Shown here: positions 33,875 to 45,540 of the stretch, in pieces
Layout: every line of letters begins with the position of its first letter
Numbering within the stretch: the first letter of the stretch is position 1
Assembly: GCF_035046485.1 (NCBI RefSeq)
Contig: NC_085136.1
Span: 328,626,227-328,690,226 of the forward strand
Reading direction: 5' to 3'
From: Aedes albopictus
Lineage: Eukaryota; Arthropoda; Insecta; Diptera; Culicidae
Length of the DNA stretch: 64,000 nt
Translations under genes and position numbers: made by a program
Notes under the pieces: model-generated
The model's input: the letters and a program-made list of their open reading frames with translations, nothing else
What the model was told of the DNA's origin: nothing
Databases searched by the model: none

Positions 33875-34250
33875 AATAAATTAATAGGCATGTTTGTTAA
33901 AACAAAAAATTCTCCCTAATACGACTTACTGACGGAAGATCAAAATAAATTAGTTTTAAATACCATGAAAACGGCATATATAAGACAAGATACGTTTTGA
34001 GATACTTTGAAACAACTGCTATAGGACAAAGTAAATACTTTGCGATTGCGAATCATGTTTTCGGTGTTACTTGGGATAGTTCCCAAATGAGAGCTCATTT
34101 GCGTCGTTGATAGTTACAGTATGTTTAAACTACAACAAATCTTTAGAGCAGCAAACCTATCGCACGTGCGCTTTGAAAGTGGATGATCATGGGTGCAATT
34201 CCCAGCCGCTGTCGGCACAATCATTCAATCATTCAAATCAATCGTCGATT
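33875..34250. other. Spacer with transposon-like terminus
   Basis: Contains GTGTTACTTGGG at 34064-34075, the inverse of the motif at 29780. No gene is seen. Confidence 0.4.
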
Positions 34251-35815
34251 GACACTAGCATCAGGTCTCCTGAGACCACCTGAACTGCTTCTGAGGCTAA
34301 CTGTGACCCCCCGAAACTCCAAGAGACTTGCTGAAACTCTCCTGAGATACCTTCAAACATCCCTGAGGCCTCCTGGGATCCTCCTAAGACCTTCTAAAAC
34401 CTGAGGATTCAAGAAACGACCCCAAGATCCCCTGAAAATAGATAAGGCCTTCTGGTACCCCCTGAAGCCCCCTGTAACCTCCCCGAAAAGCCCTTGAGGC
34501 CTCCTGGAATCTCCTGAAATCCCCTGAGACTCCCCGAAACCGTGAGGCCTGAGACCCTCAATTAGACTCCCTGAAACGCCCCCTGGAAACCTCGTGAGAC
34601 CTCCTGAAATGCTACTGAGGCCTCCTGGGTTCACTGAGATTCCCTGAAATCAGTATTTTATATTCACACTCAAAGCTCACTCAACCGTTGCTGCGTGAAC
34701 AAACTTACGCTCGACTCTGAATCATTCTTCCATGCGCGAGGTGTTAATGCACAATCGCACCCCCACGAGTCAAGTGTGGAAATCTCGTTCGCTTTTAAAA
34801 CGAATCTAATTCAATTTTATACGATATTCGATGTTATTGTTTGAAACATTTGGTCTTGTTCTATCATATAATCCTAAAAACTTCGATGTTAACAATGTGT
34901 ACACCAAAAAATAAAGCAGTAAATGAAATTGCGAGTCAACACATGAATAACTTGATCGGGTTTGAGTTTGGCCAGTTAAGAATCACGCTTAAAAAAACTC
35001 CTTCAAGAGGTTTGAGAACTTGAGTGGAACCCATGTAACCACCTGTAAACCTCATGAGACCCTTCTGAAATTCTTCTGAGATACCCTGAATCATCCCCGA
35101 AGACTCGCTTCCCTCCTGGCGCCCCCGGACACGCCGCTGGAATCTTCTGACGCTTCTGAGGCCACCTGGGACCCCCTTAGACCACCTAAAGTCCACCTGA
35201 AACTTTTTGAGACCTTAGAAACTCCCCTAAGACCGCCTAAAACGTCTCTCAGACTTCCTGTTACGCCCTGGATCCCCCTGAAACCTCACCGAAACGACCC
35301 TGAGACCACCTAGAACCCTCGAGGCCTCCTGAAATTCCTCTCAGACCTACTTGAACACTCCACAGATCCCCAGGAACCGCCTGAAATGCCCTTGATTTCT
35401 CCTGAGACCCGGCGTAACGTTCCCACTGGGACAAAACGTGCTTCTCAGCTTATATCGTGTGGCAGGCTAGAAGATATACATTAGTAAAGAATGGTTCCAT
35501 TACGACAAGTTTGTGGACCGACAGGAAATCGAACCCGTCACCCTCAGCATAGTCATGTTGAATGCTCACACCTTTACAGTTGTGGCTAAATGGAACCTCA
35601 TGCAACGGCCCTAAGATTCCCTGAAACATCTGCAAGGGATTCTGGTACTTCCTAAAGCCCCTTAAGACCTCCCCGCCAAAACGCCCTTAAGACCTCCTGG
35701 AATACCCTTAAAAGCTACTGAAACCTTCTGGAACCCCCTGAAACTCTCTGAAGTCCCATGGGTCGTCATTGAGATCCCCTCAAACGCTCCTGGGACCCTG
35801 GGCATTATTGAGCTA
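34251..35815 (+). repeat. CCTGAAACC-type degenerate repeat tract
   Basis: Reiterations of CCCCTGAAAC, CCTGAGACC and CCTCCTGAGAC with irregular spacing at 34251-34650 and 35030-35815. Unique sequence lies at 34650-35030 and a SINE at 35411-35593. Short frames such as 34353-34634 (minus strand, GGLSSISGG) are artefacts of the repeat. Confidence 0.7.
35411..35593 (-). mobile_element. tRNA-derived SINE, minus orientation
   Basis: On the minus strand, a tRNA-like head with B-box GGTTCGATTTCC (complement of 35524-35535) is followed by CGGTCCACAAACTTGTCG and a 3' region ending CCCAGTGGGAACGTTACGCC (35411-35430 on the plus strand). The A-box-like part is TTTAGCCACAACTG near 35580-35593. It is inserted in CCTGAAACC-type repeat. 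It differs from the Feilai-like SINEs in the window. No sharp target duplication is seen. Confidence 0.65.
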
Positions 35816-36055
35816 AATTTAACGGTTCCGGGTCATTTGGCCAAACGCCATTATTTTTTATAAAATGTTAGCAGTTTCAGCGCCAAATCACCCTGAATGG
35901 AAAAACTAGAAAAAACAGCCTATGGTTAATAGAAGGAAATATTTCTAATGATAGACACTCAGAATTTCAAAAAGTTTATCTGAATTCTTTTAATCATAAG
36001 TCGGCCAAACGACATTCGGTTAAATGGCCAAACACCAAACTCAAGTAAGGACTTC
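35816..36055. repeat. Inverted GGCCAAACG repeat
   Basis: The left end has GTCATTTGGCCAAACGCC (35834-35851). The right end has CGGCCAAACGACATTCGG and TTAAATGGCCAAAC (36002-36035). The similar words at both ends suggest a small dispersed element, but its termini are not fixed. Confidence 0.4.
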
Positions 36056-36171
36056 CTGAGCTGAGGTGAAAAAACGAAAAACACTTTCTTTTTGTCCTCA
36101 CCCTTACAGTTTTTGAGAAATTCGAAATTTGGGCCATAGATTGGTAAACACTGATTCTTACAATACATCTA

Positions 36172-36338
36172 CCCAAGCAACACACATGTTATATAAAAGT
36201 TACGACAGCGCAAGTTTTGGTTGTATAGAAGTTTATTTTACGTTATTTCAACACAATGTTTGAATTACGTAAAATAAACTTCTATACAACCAAAACTTGC
36301 GCTGTCGTAACTCTATTATAACATGTGTGTTGCTTGGG
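36172..36338. mobile_element. Near-perfect hairpin MITE with 8-bp duplication
   Basis: A 167-bp foldback: CCCAAGCAACACACATGTTA, then AGTTACGACAGCGCAAGTTT and TTGTATAGAAGTTTATTTTA, followed by the inverse. Arms are about 75 bp and almost identical. Flanks are TACATCTA (36164-36171) and TACATCGA (36339-36346), an 8-bp duplication with one mismatch. The terminal motif CCCAAGnAACAC recurs at 29780 and, inverted, at 34064. High arm identity suggests fairly recent origin or strong selection for pairing. Confidence 0.85.
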
Positions 36339-36346
36339 TACATCGA

Positions 36347-38540
36347 GCATTTTGCTCCTTGAAATATTCTTCTTTATGGCTCTACGATTCAACTGGAGCA
36401 TGTCCTGCCACTTTAAAACTTGGTGTTTTTGAGCATTAAGCTTCCTTTGCCTTCCATTATAACATGTAAATATGTTGAGATGATCAATCCAATTAACCAT
36501 TGGCGTTTCTTCCTAGTACTTTCGGTTTCTGAGAAATCCATGTGACCTGTGACCCCAGATTGAGAACCACTTCACAAATTACGTGACGCTCTAGGGGGAT
36601 GGGGGAATATTGCCAAGCGTTACAGTCCATACAACAATTTGAGGATTCTCCCACATAAAAGTATAACAGAGAGAGAAGGGGGTAAAAAATGTCGATTTTT
36701 AGCGTTACGTCGTAAATTGATGCTGTCTAATAAGGTTGTAACGATTAGGGTTATCATCACTATTCGTTGTGACAAATACTTCACTTCTGGAGTGTCACGA
36801 CTCGAATCAATCGCCTAATAGGTTTTTACTTTATTGAGACCTTTTCGTATTTTACATAATGTGCTTAAACGAAAGAGAATGAAAAAGTGAGACGGAAGCG
36901 CCTGGTAAATTCTTAGGTTAATTCTGAATCTGGGAACTGTGCATGGTTGGTGGTTGAACTATACAGATAGATTATTGAACTTGGGTGTTCTTGCGAGACC
37001 CATGACCGTACGTTGGGAACCACAGAACTGTGCAAAAGTGTTAAATTATTTACTGTAACTACCTAAGTGACTGTAAACTTATCACTGTTTAAAAACTTTG
37101 TAATTTCTATCTTCACAAACTGAATCCCGTTTGCGCACTATATCCTAAATTATCCAAATTTAAGCTCAAACTCATCTTACGCTCCTCCCCGTTTTGGGCG
37201 TAAATCGAGGTTTAAGTGCATTAAGCTCAGTAGTGGTCACAAGCCACTCTAACTCCTCAGGAACCAAAAGTATGACGACAAAATTAAAATGTGTTTTAGA
37301 TGCTGCATCTCAAAAAGCACCTCCTATATCCCTCTCGGGACGAACCAGTGCAATTGTGCTTTTTTCTGCATCAGTTTTACACATTTTTTTCAACTGTTTT
37401 TTTCCTTAAAATATGTGATGTATTTTTTTTATGAAAGAGTTATTACTTATACAGCCATTCCATAGAAAAACGATATAGTGCAACTCCGATTGTCGTCAAC
37501 TTTGGTGGGTTCGTTGTTCTTCGGAAATAATTAGACCCATATTTTTTTTATTTCGTCATAAGGGTGACCAATTTTCAAATAGGGTGGTTCAAAAAATCAA
37601 GGTTTTTAAAAACTAAGTTTAAAAAAAAATCATAACTTTAGAACCAGTTACTCGATCTTAAACTTTTTTTGCTTGAAAGCTATTAGATTCAGGAAAAATA
37701 CGTTGAATGGGCCTAGAGTTATTCATTTCTAAGGTTTGAAATACCCGTACAAGCTGATCTCGTGTTGCTTGAGTTTAAATTATATGTCAAAATTTTTATA
37801 AATAGTTTGTAGTTATTCAATAATTACAATCCATCGTCTATACCATAAAACGCCCAAAAGTAGTCATTTTTCAACAAATCCGTAGGGGGTTTTAGGGCTT
37901 TATAGAACATCGACCGCCTTGAGGACGGACCAGCACAATTGTGACCTAGTTTGACCCTAAAAAGTACATGATGTAGCCATAGTAAAAAAAGTTTCATTCT
38001 AGCAGATGTTTATAAGAGAAAAATGAGATAATTAGTCTTTTATGGTCTGTCCCGAAAGGAATATTGTAATGATAGATGTGACCCAGGTTGAGATTCTCTG
38101 AAATATCCAGAATCCTCTGAAAAGTCTCTGCAACCTCCTTCAATAAAAAGAAGAAGATTAGTTATACAAACCGCCAAAAGTAGGTTCATGCTTCATAGGT
38201 ACTAGGTAACAATAGCTGAATCATAGCATGGGCGGTTGTACACATCGTGGATGGCTATACAATGCTCTGCTTCATATGTTTTGAAAAATCTAACACGTAG
38301 TGTCGCTAAAATAACGTTTAGGGCTAACGCCTTTTTCAACCTGTTAGAGCTTGTCGAAACAAGCGTCACATTGTATACCTGGCCACGTCCTTGCAATCGC
38401 TAGGAAAGTGTAGGAATGTTAGTTAAACGTCTACTAGAAAATACAGGGTACCCAATCTGTCTCCATAGACGTTAAAGAAAAGGAATAGCTGAACGCCTAA
38501 AATTCCATTAATACTAGAAGCCAGAACCACAAGCCATTAC
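36347..38540. other. Unique and decayed repeat sequence, no supported gene
   Basis: Mostly AT-rich. 37325-38065 may be an old DNA element: CTCTCGGGACGAACCAG at 37333 and GGTCTGTCCCGAAAGG at 38045 are approximately inverted, and GGACGGACCAGCACAATTGTG at 37924 resembles the left block. Inside are phrases such as AATAGGGTGGTTCAAAAAAT typical of degenerate mosquito transposons. No coding region is supported. Confidence 0.35.
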
Positions 38541-38730
38541 AAATCCCATCATTCGTCACTGTGATCAAAGTTTCACCATTTCGGTTAAACCCTCATGACA
38601 AAGAGGCAACCCCAACGATCCTCCGGATTGTTATGCTGGTCGGTCTGCCGGTCAAGAATAAAAGAAGCAACACCCACCACAATAGAAATAGCCACTGCAA
38701 CACTTCCAATCCAACATCTCCTCCATACCA

Positions 38731-39174
38731 TTGTCATCAAACTCAGGGTCACAATTCAGCTCCCCAGAAAAGCTGACTCCCGATATCGCCAGCACAGCCA
38801 CCACAGGAGAACCAATTGCATTTGAAGGGCAGTTACAAGTGCAACTCGATTTGTTCGGCGACAACGACGATGACGATGAGCCATTTTATTTCGCTCCCTG
38901 CTCGAGTATGAATGAAAAGTGCAAATGTGATACACACTACTTGGTGATGCTCCTCCACGCCACTGCACCGACTGGACAGACACTGTGCATTGGACTTGCA
39001 TTGGATGGACATACTATGGAGCCGGCCACAGTTCTCCAAAAGTTGTTTGCATTTCGGTTGCCAAACGATTCGAATCAAGTGGTGTGGATGGGCAATGGAC
39101 GAAACCAAAGTCCAGACGAGGACATGCAGAAAAAAATGTGGGTCCGTTTTGGTCCGGTCCAGTCCGTGTCCTAG
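38731..39174 (+). CDS. Unrecognised 147-aa open frame
   Basis: An ATG-started frame with balanced composition. Residues 1-45 are serine/threonine-rich, residues 46-53 are an acidic run (DNDDDDEP), and residues 54-147 look globular (FYFAPCSSMNEKCKCDTHYL, then LCIGLALDGHTMEPATVLQK). It has several cysteines and no transmembrane or signal segment. I do not recognise a family. Minus-strand frames of 70-91 codons overlap it, which weakens the call. A GC content above its surroundings and an absence of repeat words are in favour. It could be an exon, a pseudogene or chance. Confidence 0.3.
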   Translation: MSSNSGSQFSSPEKLTPDIASTATTGEPIAFEGQLQVQLDLFGDNDDDDEPFYFAPCSSMNEKCKCDTHYLVMLLHATAPTGQTLCIGLALDGHTMEPATVLQKLFAFRLPNDSNQVVWMGNGRNQSPDEDMQKKMWVRFGPVQSVS

Positions 39175-39506
39175 GTATGCAGTCAGTAGTAGCAGAGCAG
39201 GTACCTGTTAACTAGTTGAGTCGCAGTCTGCTCCGTCGTTTCATCGCATCTCGGTGTGATCCCAATCCTTTCGGATTGGGTCGTTCGGCGGAGGTCATCT
39301 GATATAAATTGCATAACCGTTCCTCTCTGGATGAATACCTGGGTTCTAGCGTATCTGTGGAGCAGAGTGAGGTGAACTGTGCTTCCCAATGGAAAAGCTC
39401 AAAATTTGCATATGAAATCCGAAAACTAGACAATTTTTCTCTCGACACCTCGCTCGCCATATACAGCGCGAGCGCAGCAGTTTCGGTTGCTTGATGGCGC
39501 GCGTCC
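39175..39506. other. Unique spacer after the 147-aa frame
   Basis: Contains the inverted pair CCCAATCCTTTCGGATTGGG at 39259-39278, which would form a short strong hairpin. Frames on both strands are short. No gene is supported. Confidence 0.4.
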
Positions 39507-39629
39507 CTAACCTTCCGTAACTCGCGCGGTTGACTACCTGCGTCAGCACCACGCTAATGCTGAGTACAAAAAGTGAGATTTTTTCAACGTGTTGTACAAA
39601 ATACAACAGCGCGATCGTTGGAGGGTTAA
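39507..39629 (-). mobile_element. TTAA MITE (copy 3 of 4)
   Basis: Inverted copy with CTTCCGTAACTCGCGCGG at the left and GCGATCGTTGGAGGG at the right. The right TTAA is intact (39626-39629); the left is CTAA (39507-39510), a single substitution. Confidence 0.82.
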
Positions 39630-39639
39630 AGGTTAATAT

Positions 39640-42600
39640 ACAGAAAGGAAGCTAGTTCGCTAGAACAGGTCTCTTGGGCATTTGAAATGAGGCCAAGGGG
39701 CAATGCATATTCATTATGATGATTTCAAGGACATTTCAATGGGATTATTTAGTCTTCGGGGGCATTTCGAAACATTTCTGGGGATTTCAGGAACACTCTT
39801 AAACCAAACGGGTTTCAGGAGCATTTCAAATGGGTTATGGTGATTTCAAGAGCTTTGCAATGAGAGTATGGAGGTTTCGAAGAGATTTCAAGGCATTTCA
39901 GGGGCGTTTTCAGAGGTTTCAAAGCGTTTCAACAGATTGAAGCGCCTCAGAGACCCGCTGGAACCTCCTGGAACCCTATGAAACACAATTAGACCTTTAA
40001 AAACTCCCTGAGACCACTTGAAACGCCTATGAGACCTTCAGATATCCCCGGAGATTCCCTGAAATATTCTCAACTGTTTTGGGGTCTTGAACCCACCCAT
40101 TAGCAATATTCTATACACAAGGCGTAACTCCGTCATTGGCAATAAATAGGAAAAACCCCTACTTGCGAATCTGTCATATGATATTCCGATCATCTTGATT
40201 TGCGTTACCATTATGGTGCCATATACTAACTTTAAGACAAACAACATTCATCCATCGACGGTAGCATGGAACACTAAACTTCTAAAACACCCCCGAGACC
40301 TCCATTTGGATCCTCTGGAACTTTCCTGAGACCCTCCCTAAACGTCCCTGAGACCTCCAGGTATCCCCTGAATCCCCCTGAAGGTCTGCTGAAACCCCCT
40401 GAAACTACCTGATACGCTACTGAGGCCTCACGGTACCCGTGAAAGCCGCTGGGATCCCTTTGAAACGCCCCCAAGATCCCCAAATACCTCCTGAAATTTT
40501 CTGGCATGCTGCTGAGAAGACCTCGGTCCATATAAATTTTAAAGTTTTTGTATGGTCGAAAAACCGCGGAGATGGGGGGTTCTCCCATGAATGACCACGT
40601 GGTTTAACCCTCAAGCGATCGCGCTGTTGTATTTTGTACAACAGGTTGAAAAAATCTCGCTTTTTGTACTCAGCACTAGTGTGGTGCTGACGCAGGTAGT
40701 CAACCGCGCGTGTTACGGAAGGTTAAGGACAGCCCCATATGTTTTCTTGGTCTTTCGAACCAGACGGTTACTGCTCACTGTGCTCAGGTTTCAGGGGCGT
40801 TTCGAGGCATTCCAGGAGCGCTTCAAGGGGTTTTCAGTGTCATTTCAGGGAGATTTCAGGAACCTTTCAAGGTTATTGCAAAATATTTCTGAGTCATTTC
40901 AAATGGATTATGGGTAATTCAAGAGCGTTTTGATATTATTATGAAACTATCAGAAGCGTTTTTTTTTCTGGAGGGGTTTCAGAAGCTTTTTGGGATCATT
41001 CAAGAGGTTTCAGGGGCGTTTCAGAGGGTTCTTAAGCCTTTTCAGACCCCCTGAAACGCCCCTAGGATCTCCTGGAATCTACATACCTACTTTAAATGAG
41101 AAAACTTACGCTGAAAGAAAAGGCTATTCTTCTGAATGTCTGAAATAAGATCAAAAGAGGTTCGCATGAAAGTTAAGGGTACTGTGAGAGGAGGGAGTTC
41201 CAAAGATTTTCATGAGCGTCTAAAGGAGTGATGGAGTAATTCAGGGAGTTTTAGTGGCAATTCAGGGGCATTCCAAAGCGTCAAAAATGATTCTGTCACA
41301 TTTTCCTGAATTTTAAATGCCCAAAAGTCATTCGTCAGAATGTAACAAAGATCGGAAACACATTTCTTAAGAGATGTTATAAACTATTTACAGGAATTCC
41401 TGCAGATACTGAGGTTTTCGGAAAGATCCGTTATAGGGAATTTTTAGTAGATTAAGGGGTGGTATGGGGAACTCAGGTGGGGTTTGGAGGCTTTTCAGGG
41501 GGTTTCACAAATTTTCAGCAGGTTTCAGGAACGTTACAGGGAGTATCAGGGGTGTTCTAGGGGTTTTAAGAGGCTTCCAGCAAATTTCGTAGGTGTTACA
41601 AGGACATCCATGGTGCATTTAAGGGAGTTTCAGAACAATAATTAGCGGATATGAGGAACGTTTTCGGGGGTTTCGATAGGCTTAAGGGGCGCTAGAGGGA
41701 GTGCAAGTGAATTTCTGGGGGGGGGGGGGGGATGTTCACAAACTTTTCAGAGACTTTTGTTGATGTTACAGAGGGGTTGAGGACGTTTTATCGGGTTTAT
41801 AGGTTTTTAAGTGCGTTACAGGGATCTTAAGGGGGATCTAGAGGATGTTCAGACATTTAAGGATGTTTCAGAGGATTATTAACCAATTTTCAAGGGCTTT
41901 CAGCGGCGTTTTGGTATTTTCGGAGGGTTTTCAAGAATGCTACAGAAGATTCAAGGGAGTTTCAGGAACAATTTAGAGATCATCTTGCAATGTCCTAAGA
42001 CGCTCTGAAAGGCCATAAATACCCTGACCTGATAACATGCTTCAAACCATCTGAAACCTCCGGAGCTTCCTGAATAGTTCTTGAAGCTTCCTTAAACACC
42101 CCTAAAACCCCCTTGAACCCACATGAGATCATCTTAACGCCCATGAATCTCCCCTAAAACTCTCTAAGACCCCTGAGATCTACAGAAATGCTATAAAATA
42201 CACATAAACCACTCCTGGAATCTCCTGAATAACCCTTGAAGCCTGCTAAGATCTTCTGAAACCCTCTGAATCACCTCTTAAACCTTTTGAAAACACCAAA
42301 AATGCTCATATATGTCTGTAAGGTTCTCCTGGGACCCCTTGAATCATCCATGAATCAAACCCTAGATCCAACTGCAAACCCGAAAAACCCTTTCAACACT
42401 CCTGAGACCGCTTGAAATGCTTCTGACGACAGCTCCTTGAAACTCCATAGGAATCACCATTCAAACACTTTTAAGGCCCTCTAAAATACCCTTGCAGCCC
42501 CTTGAAACCCCTTGAAACCCCTTAAAATACTGTGAATCTTTTGGAGCTCATCAGAAATGCTCCTGAATAACTGAAGATCCCCTGAAATCAACGAAATGCA

Positions 42601-42795
42601 TTGAAAACCCATGACAAACCTCAACATGTGTTTGAATATCCTGTGGAACCTTCTGAGCCTCCAGAAATCTCTTCAACCATTCCATTAGGTTCTATGAAAT
42701 ATCATGAAACACTGTTTAGGCCCTATGAAGCATCACGAAATCTCCCTGAAACCAATTCAAATCCTCTTCGAGACTCTGTTTGGCCGGTTGTCTCT
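39640..42795. repeat. CCTGAAACC-type tracts in alternating orientation
   Basis: 39700-39945 and 40780-41050 are inverted (TTTCAGGGG words); 39950-40060, 40285-40520 and 41045-41090 are direct (CCCCTGAAAC); 41400-41980 is inverted; 41990-42790 is direct. The orientation switches are abrupt. A 16-G run is at 41718-41733. The frame at 42601-42804 is repeat-derived and not a gene. 40065-40260 and 41095-41400 contain unique sequence. Confidence 0.7.
40604..40726 (+). mobile_element. TTAA MITE (copy 4 of 4)
   Basis: The cleanest plus-strand copy: TTAA at 40604-40607, then CCCTCAAGCGATCGCGCTG, CAACAGGTTGAAAAAATCTC, GTCAACCGCGCG and GTTACGGAAGG, then TTAA at 40723-40726. At 123 bp it is the same length as copies 2 and 3. 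Confidence 0.87.
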
Positions 42796-43955
42796 ACCAA
42801 ATAGACATCACGAGTGCTGTCATGGTAAATTCAGATTTTTTTAGTGGTTACTTAAGGTTTTAAATTTCAGCGCTCCCTTTGCTGAAATGCACCCTTGGAA
42901 ATGACTTGAGTCTAATTAAGAGCTACACCGAGAAAATCCCCGACAACCACGTGTGATGAAGTTCATGATCAAGTTACATCACATAAGATGCTACAAAAGT
43001 GGATGCTATATGCGTGCATTGTCGGGACCATAATAACGTTATGTGGCTTGAAGCGATTGCTTATGCGATGTACTACTTTTGAAAGAAGCTGATAAATTAC
43101 CGTGTAATTCTAACTCACATCAAGGTTTGTGTAAATGTGCTTAGGTCACCTACGTTTATGTGAATTTAGCAGACTATCTGAAGTTGAAAACAATGAAGCT
43201 GCATTACCAGCATAGTTTTCACTAAAATTATAACGAAAACAAAAAGAAAGACTTAGTAACCACAATAATGACCCGGGAGCGCTCGTGTGGTGTCGCTAAG
43301 GGTGGTCAAGACGCGACTGATCGAATATTAACCTTCTCGTTACAGTTTGAGACTGCACTCGCAGTCGAAAATCAGCTCTTTCGTTTTTATCACATATCAA
43401 ATTGCACTATGCCAACATAAACGATTCACACTTATGCGAGTTTGTGTGTATTGTTTAACGAGTTTTCCTTCACATTTATACGGCTTCATCCAATCAACTA
43501 CGCGAGTTGAACTGTTATACAACTGTAGCAATAAAAAAGATGTATGCCTTACGCTACAAGGTATTCAATAAATAAATAAATAAATAAATAAATAAATAGA
43601 TAAATAAATAAATAAATAAATAAAATAATAAGATAATAATAAGATAAAATACCAAACCAAGTCGTATAATCATCGCTGTACATAGTTATACGAATTTATC
43701 TTACACTTTGTGAGTTCACATGCACGCATAAGTGATAAATTATGTTCATCGCAATAAAACATTAAAATTCGTTTCTTGTGAAGTAATCATCCCTTATATG
43801 AGTTGATCTGTATACTTAAAAGATCGGTTAAATCGCAATAACATCAAAAAATAACAACATATGAGATGAAAATTGTACCTCCGCCATTTATTTATGAGAT
43901 AAACTTAAAATAGTACATCATACGATGTAAAGTGTGCATCCTTAAGCGAAACCCA
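42796..43955. other. Spacer with microsatellite
   Basis: No gene. 42980-43100 contains words related to the hairpin MITE at 11473. 43300-43560 is unique, ends in GGTATTC and runs into an AATA microsatellite, which might be the tail of a severely truncated LINE. Confidence 0.4.
43567..43625 (+). repeat. (AATA)n microsatellite
   Basis: About 14 tandem AATA units with one GATA interruption, followed by a degenerate ATAAGATAAT run to 43648. Confidence 0.95.
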
Positions 43956-43984
43956 GTGGTCTTAGTAACATTCCATGCATTTTT

Positions 43985-45540
43985 TTTTTTTTTCAATAAA
44001 ATTTTTATTCCTTCAATGAGCTCATCAAGGATTTTTCTAAAGATTTCTCCAAGATTATTTCAGGATTCATCAAAATTCTTCCATGGATTGGATTCAGGAA
44101 TCCCTTCAGGAATTTTCTTCATGTCTACTTCACACTTTCTCAAGAAAATCCAGGAAAAATTCATCTTGAAACAAGCTCACGGGATGCTTCGGAAGTTCAT
44201 TCAGATATTCCTTCTGGGATTGCATTAGAGATTCTATGGGATTGCTACAAAAGTATTTCATGTATTTTTTCATATATGTCTTTAGGAAATACTTCAAGAA
44301 TATTATCAGAGTTTTTTCCAGGAATTTTTTGATGATATTTCTAGACTTTCGAGCTTGAACATGAAGGTCAAATTCCTATGTCCCATCCCAGGAAGAAGAG
44401 CACCGACGGAGTGACATTAACCATCTTAGCAAAGTCACTTCCAACGAATTTAATTAAAATTCATACTGCATACTATGCTGAGCGGTTGGTACGAGATGTC
44501 CCCGTTCTATAGCTTTATTGTGGCATCACTGTAGGCCTGGCCGCTTCAATGCTTGTCATACATCTCCGATGTGCTGCAAGCATTGATAATGACAAGAAAA
44601 ATGATAGAAGTAGTAGATTCTATCATTTTTCAGGATTCTTTCAATGAATGGCTGTGTATGTGTAGACTAAACTAGACTAGACTAGACTAGATGTTTCTCT
44701 GGGAATTTCCTTAGAGATTTCTAAAATGTTCTCAAGAAATTCTTCTAGGATTTTCCAAGGTTGTTTTTTAAATTCCTCCAAAGATTGTGTCAAAAGATGC
44801 AGTTGCAGGATCTGTTTTTGGATAAAGGCTTAGAATTATTTTCAGAATCTTCGCTAGAGGTTTCCTTTTGAATCTCAGCGAATCCTTCAGATATTCAATG
44901 ATTTTATCAGTCATTTATTTAAAAATTTCTCTAGAAAAATCTCTAGCGATTCTTCTGTCAGTTGTTCCAGCGATTCTTCCAGAAATTCATCAGGTACTCC
45001 TGCAAGGGTTGCTTCCGATTTATGCCGACCTTTCTTCAGGGGTTCTTTCGAAAATTTCTCAATAGATTCTGTCTTCAATTCCTGCGGATATTTCTCAAAA
45101 TCTTTGCCATTTTTCATGGAATTTCCCAGAAAAATTCAAGTTCTTCCATGCATTCTTTGACAGACTCCTTCAAAAAATCACATTTTTTTAGAAAATTCTA
45201 AAGGGCTTCCTAAGGATGTTTAATTATGTTTCGGCCGGATTTTCTTTAAAAATTTCTTCAGTTGGCTCTCTACAGATTTGTATGTGCTATGCTAACCCAG
45301 AGAATAAAATATTTTTCCAAGAATCCCTTCACAGTTGTTGCAAGGGGCTCTTTTAAGGAATTTTGCATGTACATCTCAGTCATTTTCTCAATAATTTCAC
45401 CAGTACTTTTGTTTGCAACTTCTGCAGGGATTTTCAAGTGATTCTTTCAAATATTCTTTACAGGTTTCTCCAGGAATTTCATAAGAACTTTTTTATTGGA
45501 ATTACTTCCAGAGTTGCTTTTGATGTTTCTCGTGTTTTTT
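43985..45540 (+). repeat. GAATTC-type degenerate repeat tract, plus orientation
   Basis: Words TTCCTCCAG, AGATTTCTCC and GGAATTTT recur. It is interrupted at about 44350-44660 by unique sequence and by an inverted pair TAGATTCTATCATTTTTCAGG against AAATGATAGAAG near 44600-44635. Frames such as 44868-45065 are repeat-derived. Confidence 0.65.
44663..44692 (+). repeat. (ACTAG)n microsatellite
   Basis: Five to six tandem units of the pentanucleotide GACTA, directly before GAATTC-type repeat. Confidence 0.9.

Noticed and set aside
34353..34634. Gly-rich minus-strand frame (GGLSSISGG)
   Set aside because: Produced by CCTGAAACC-type repeat read in reverse.
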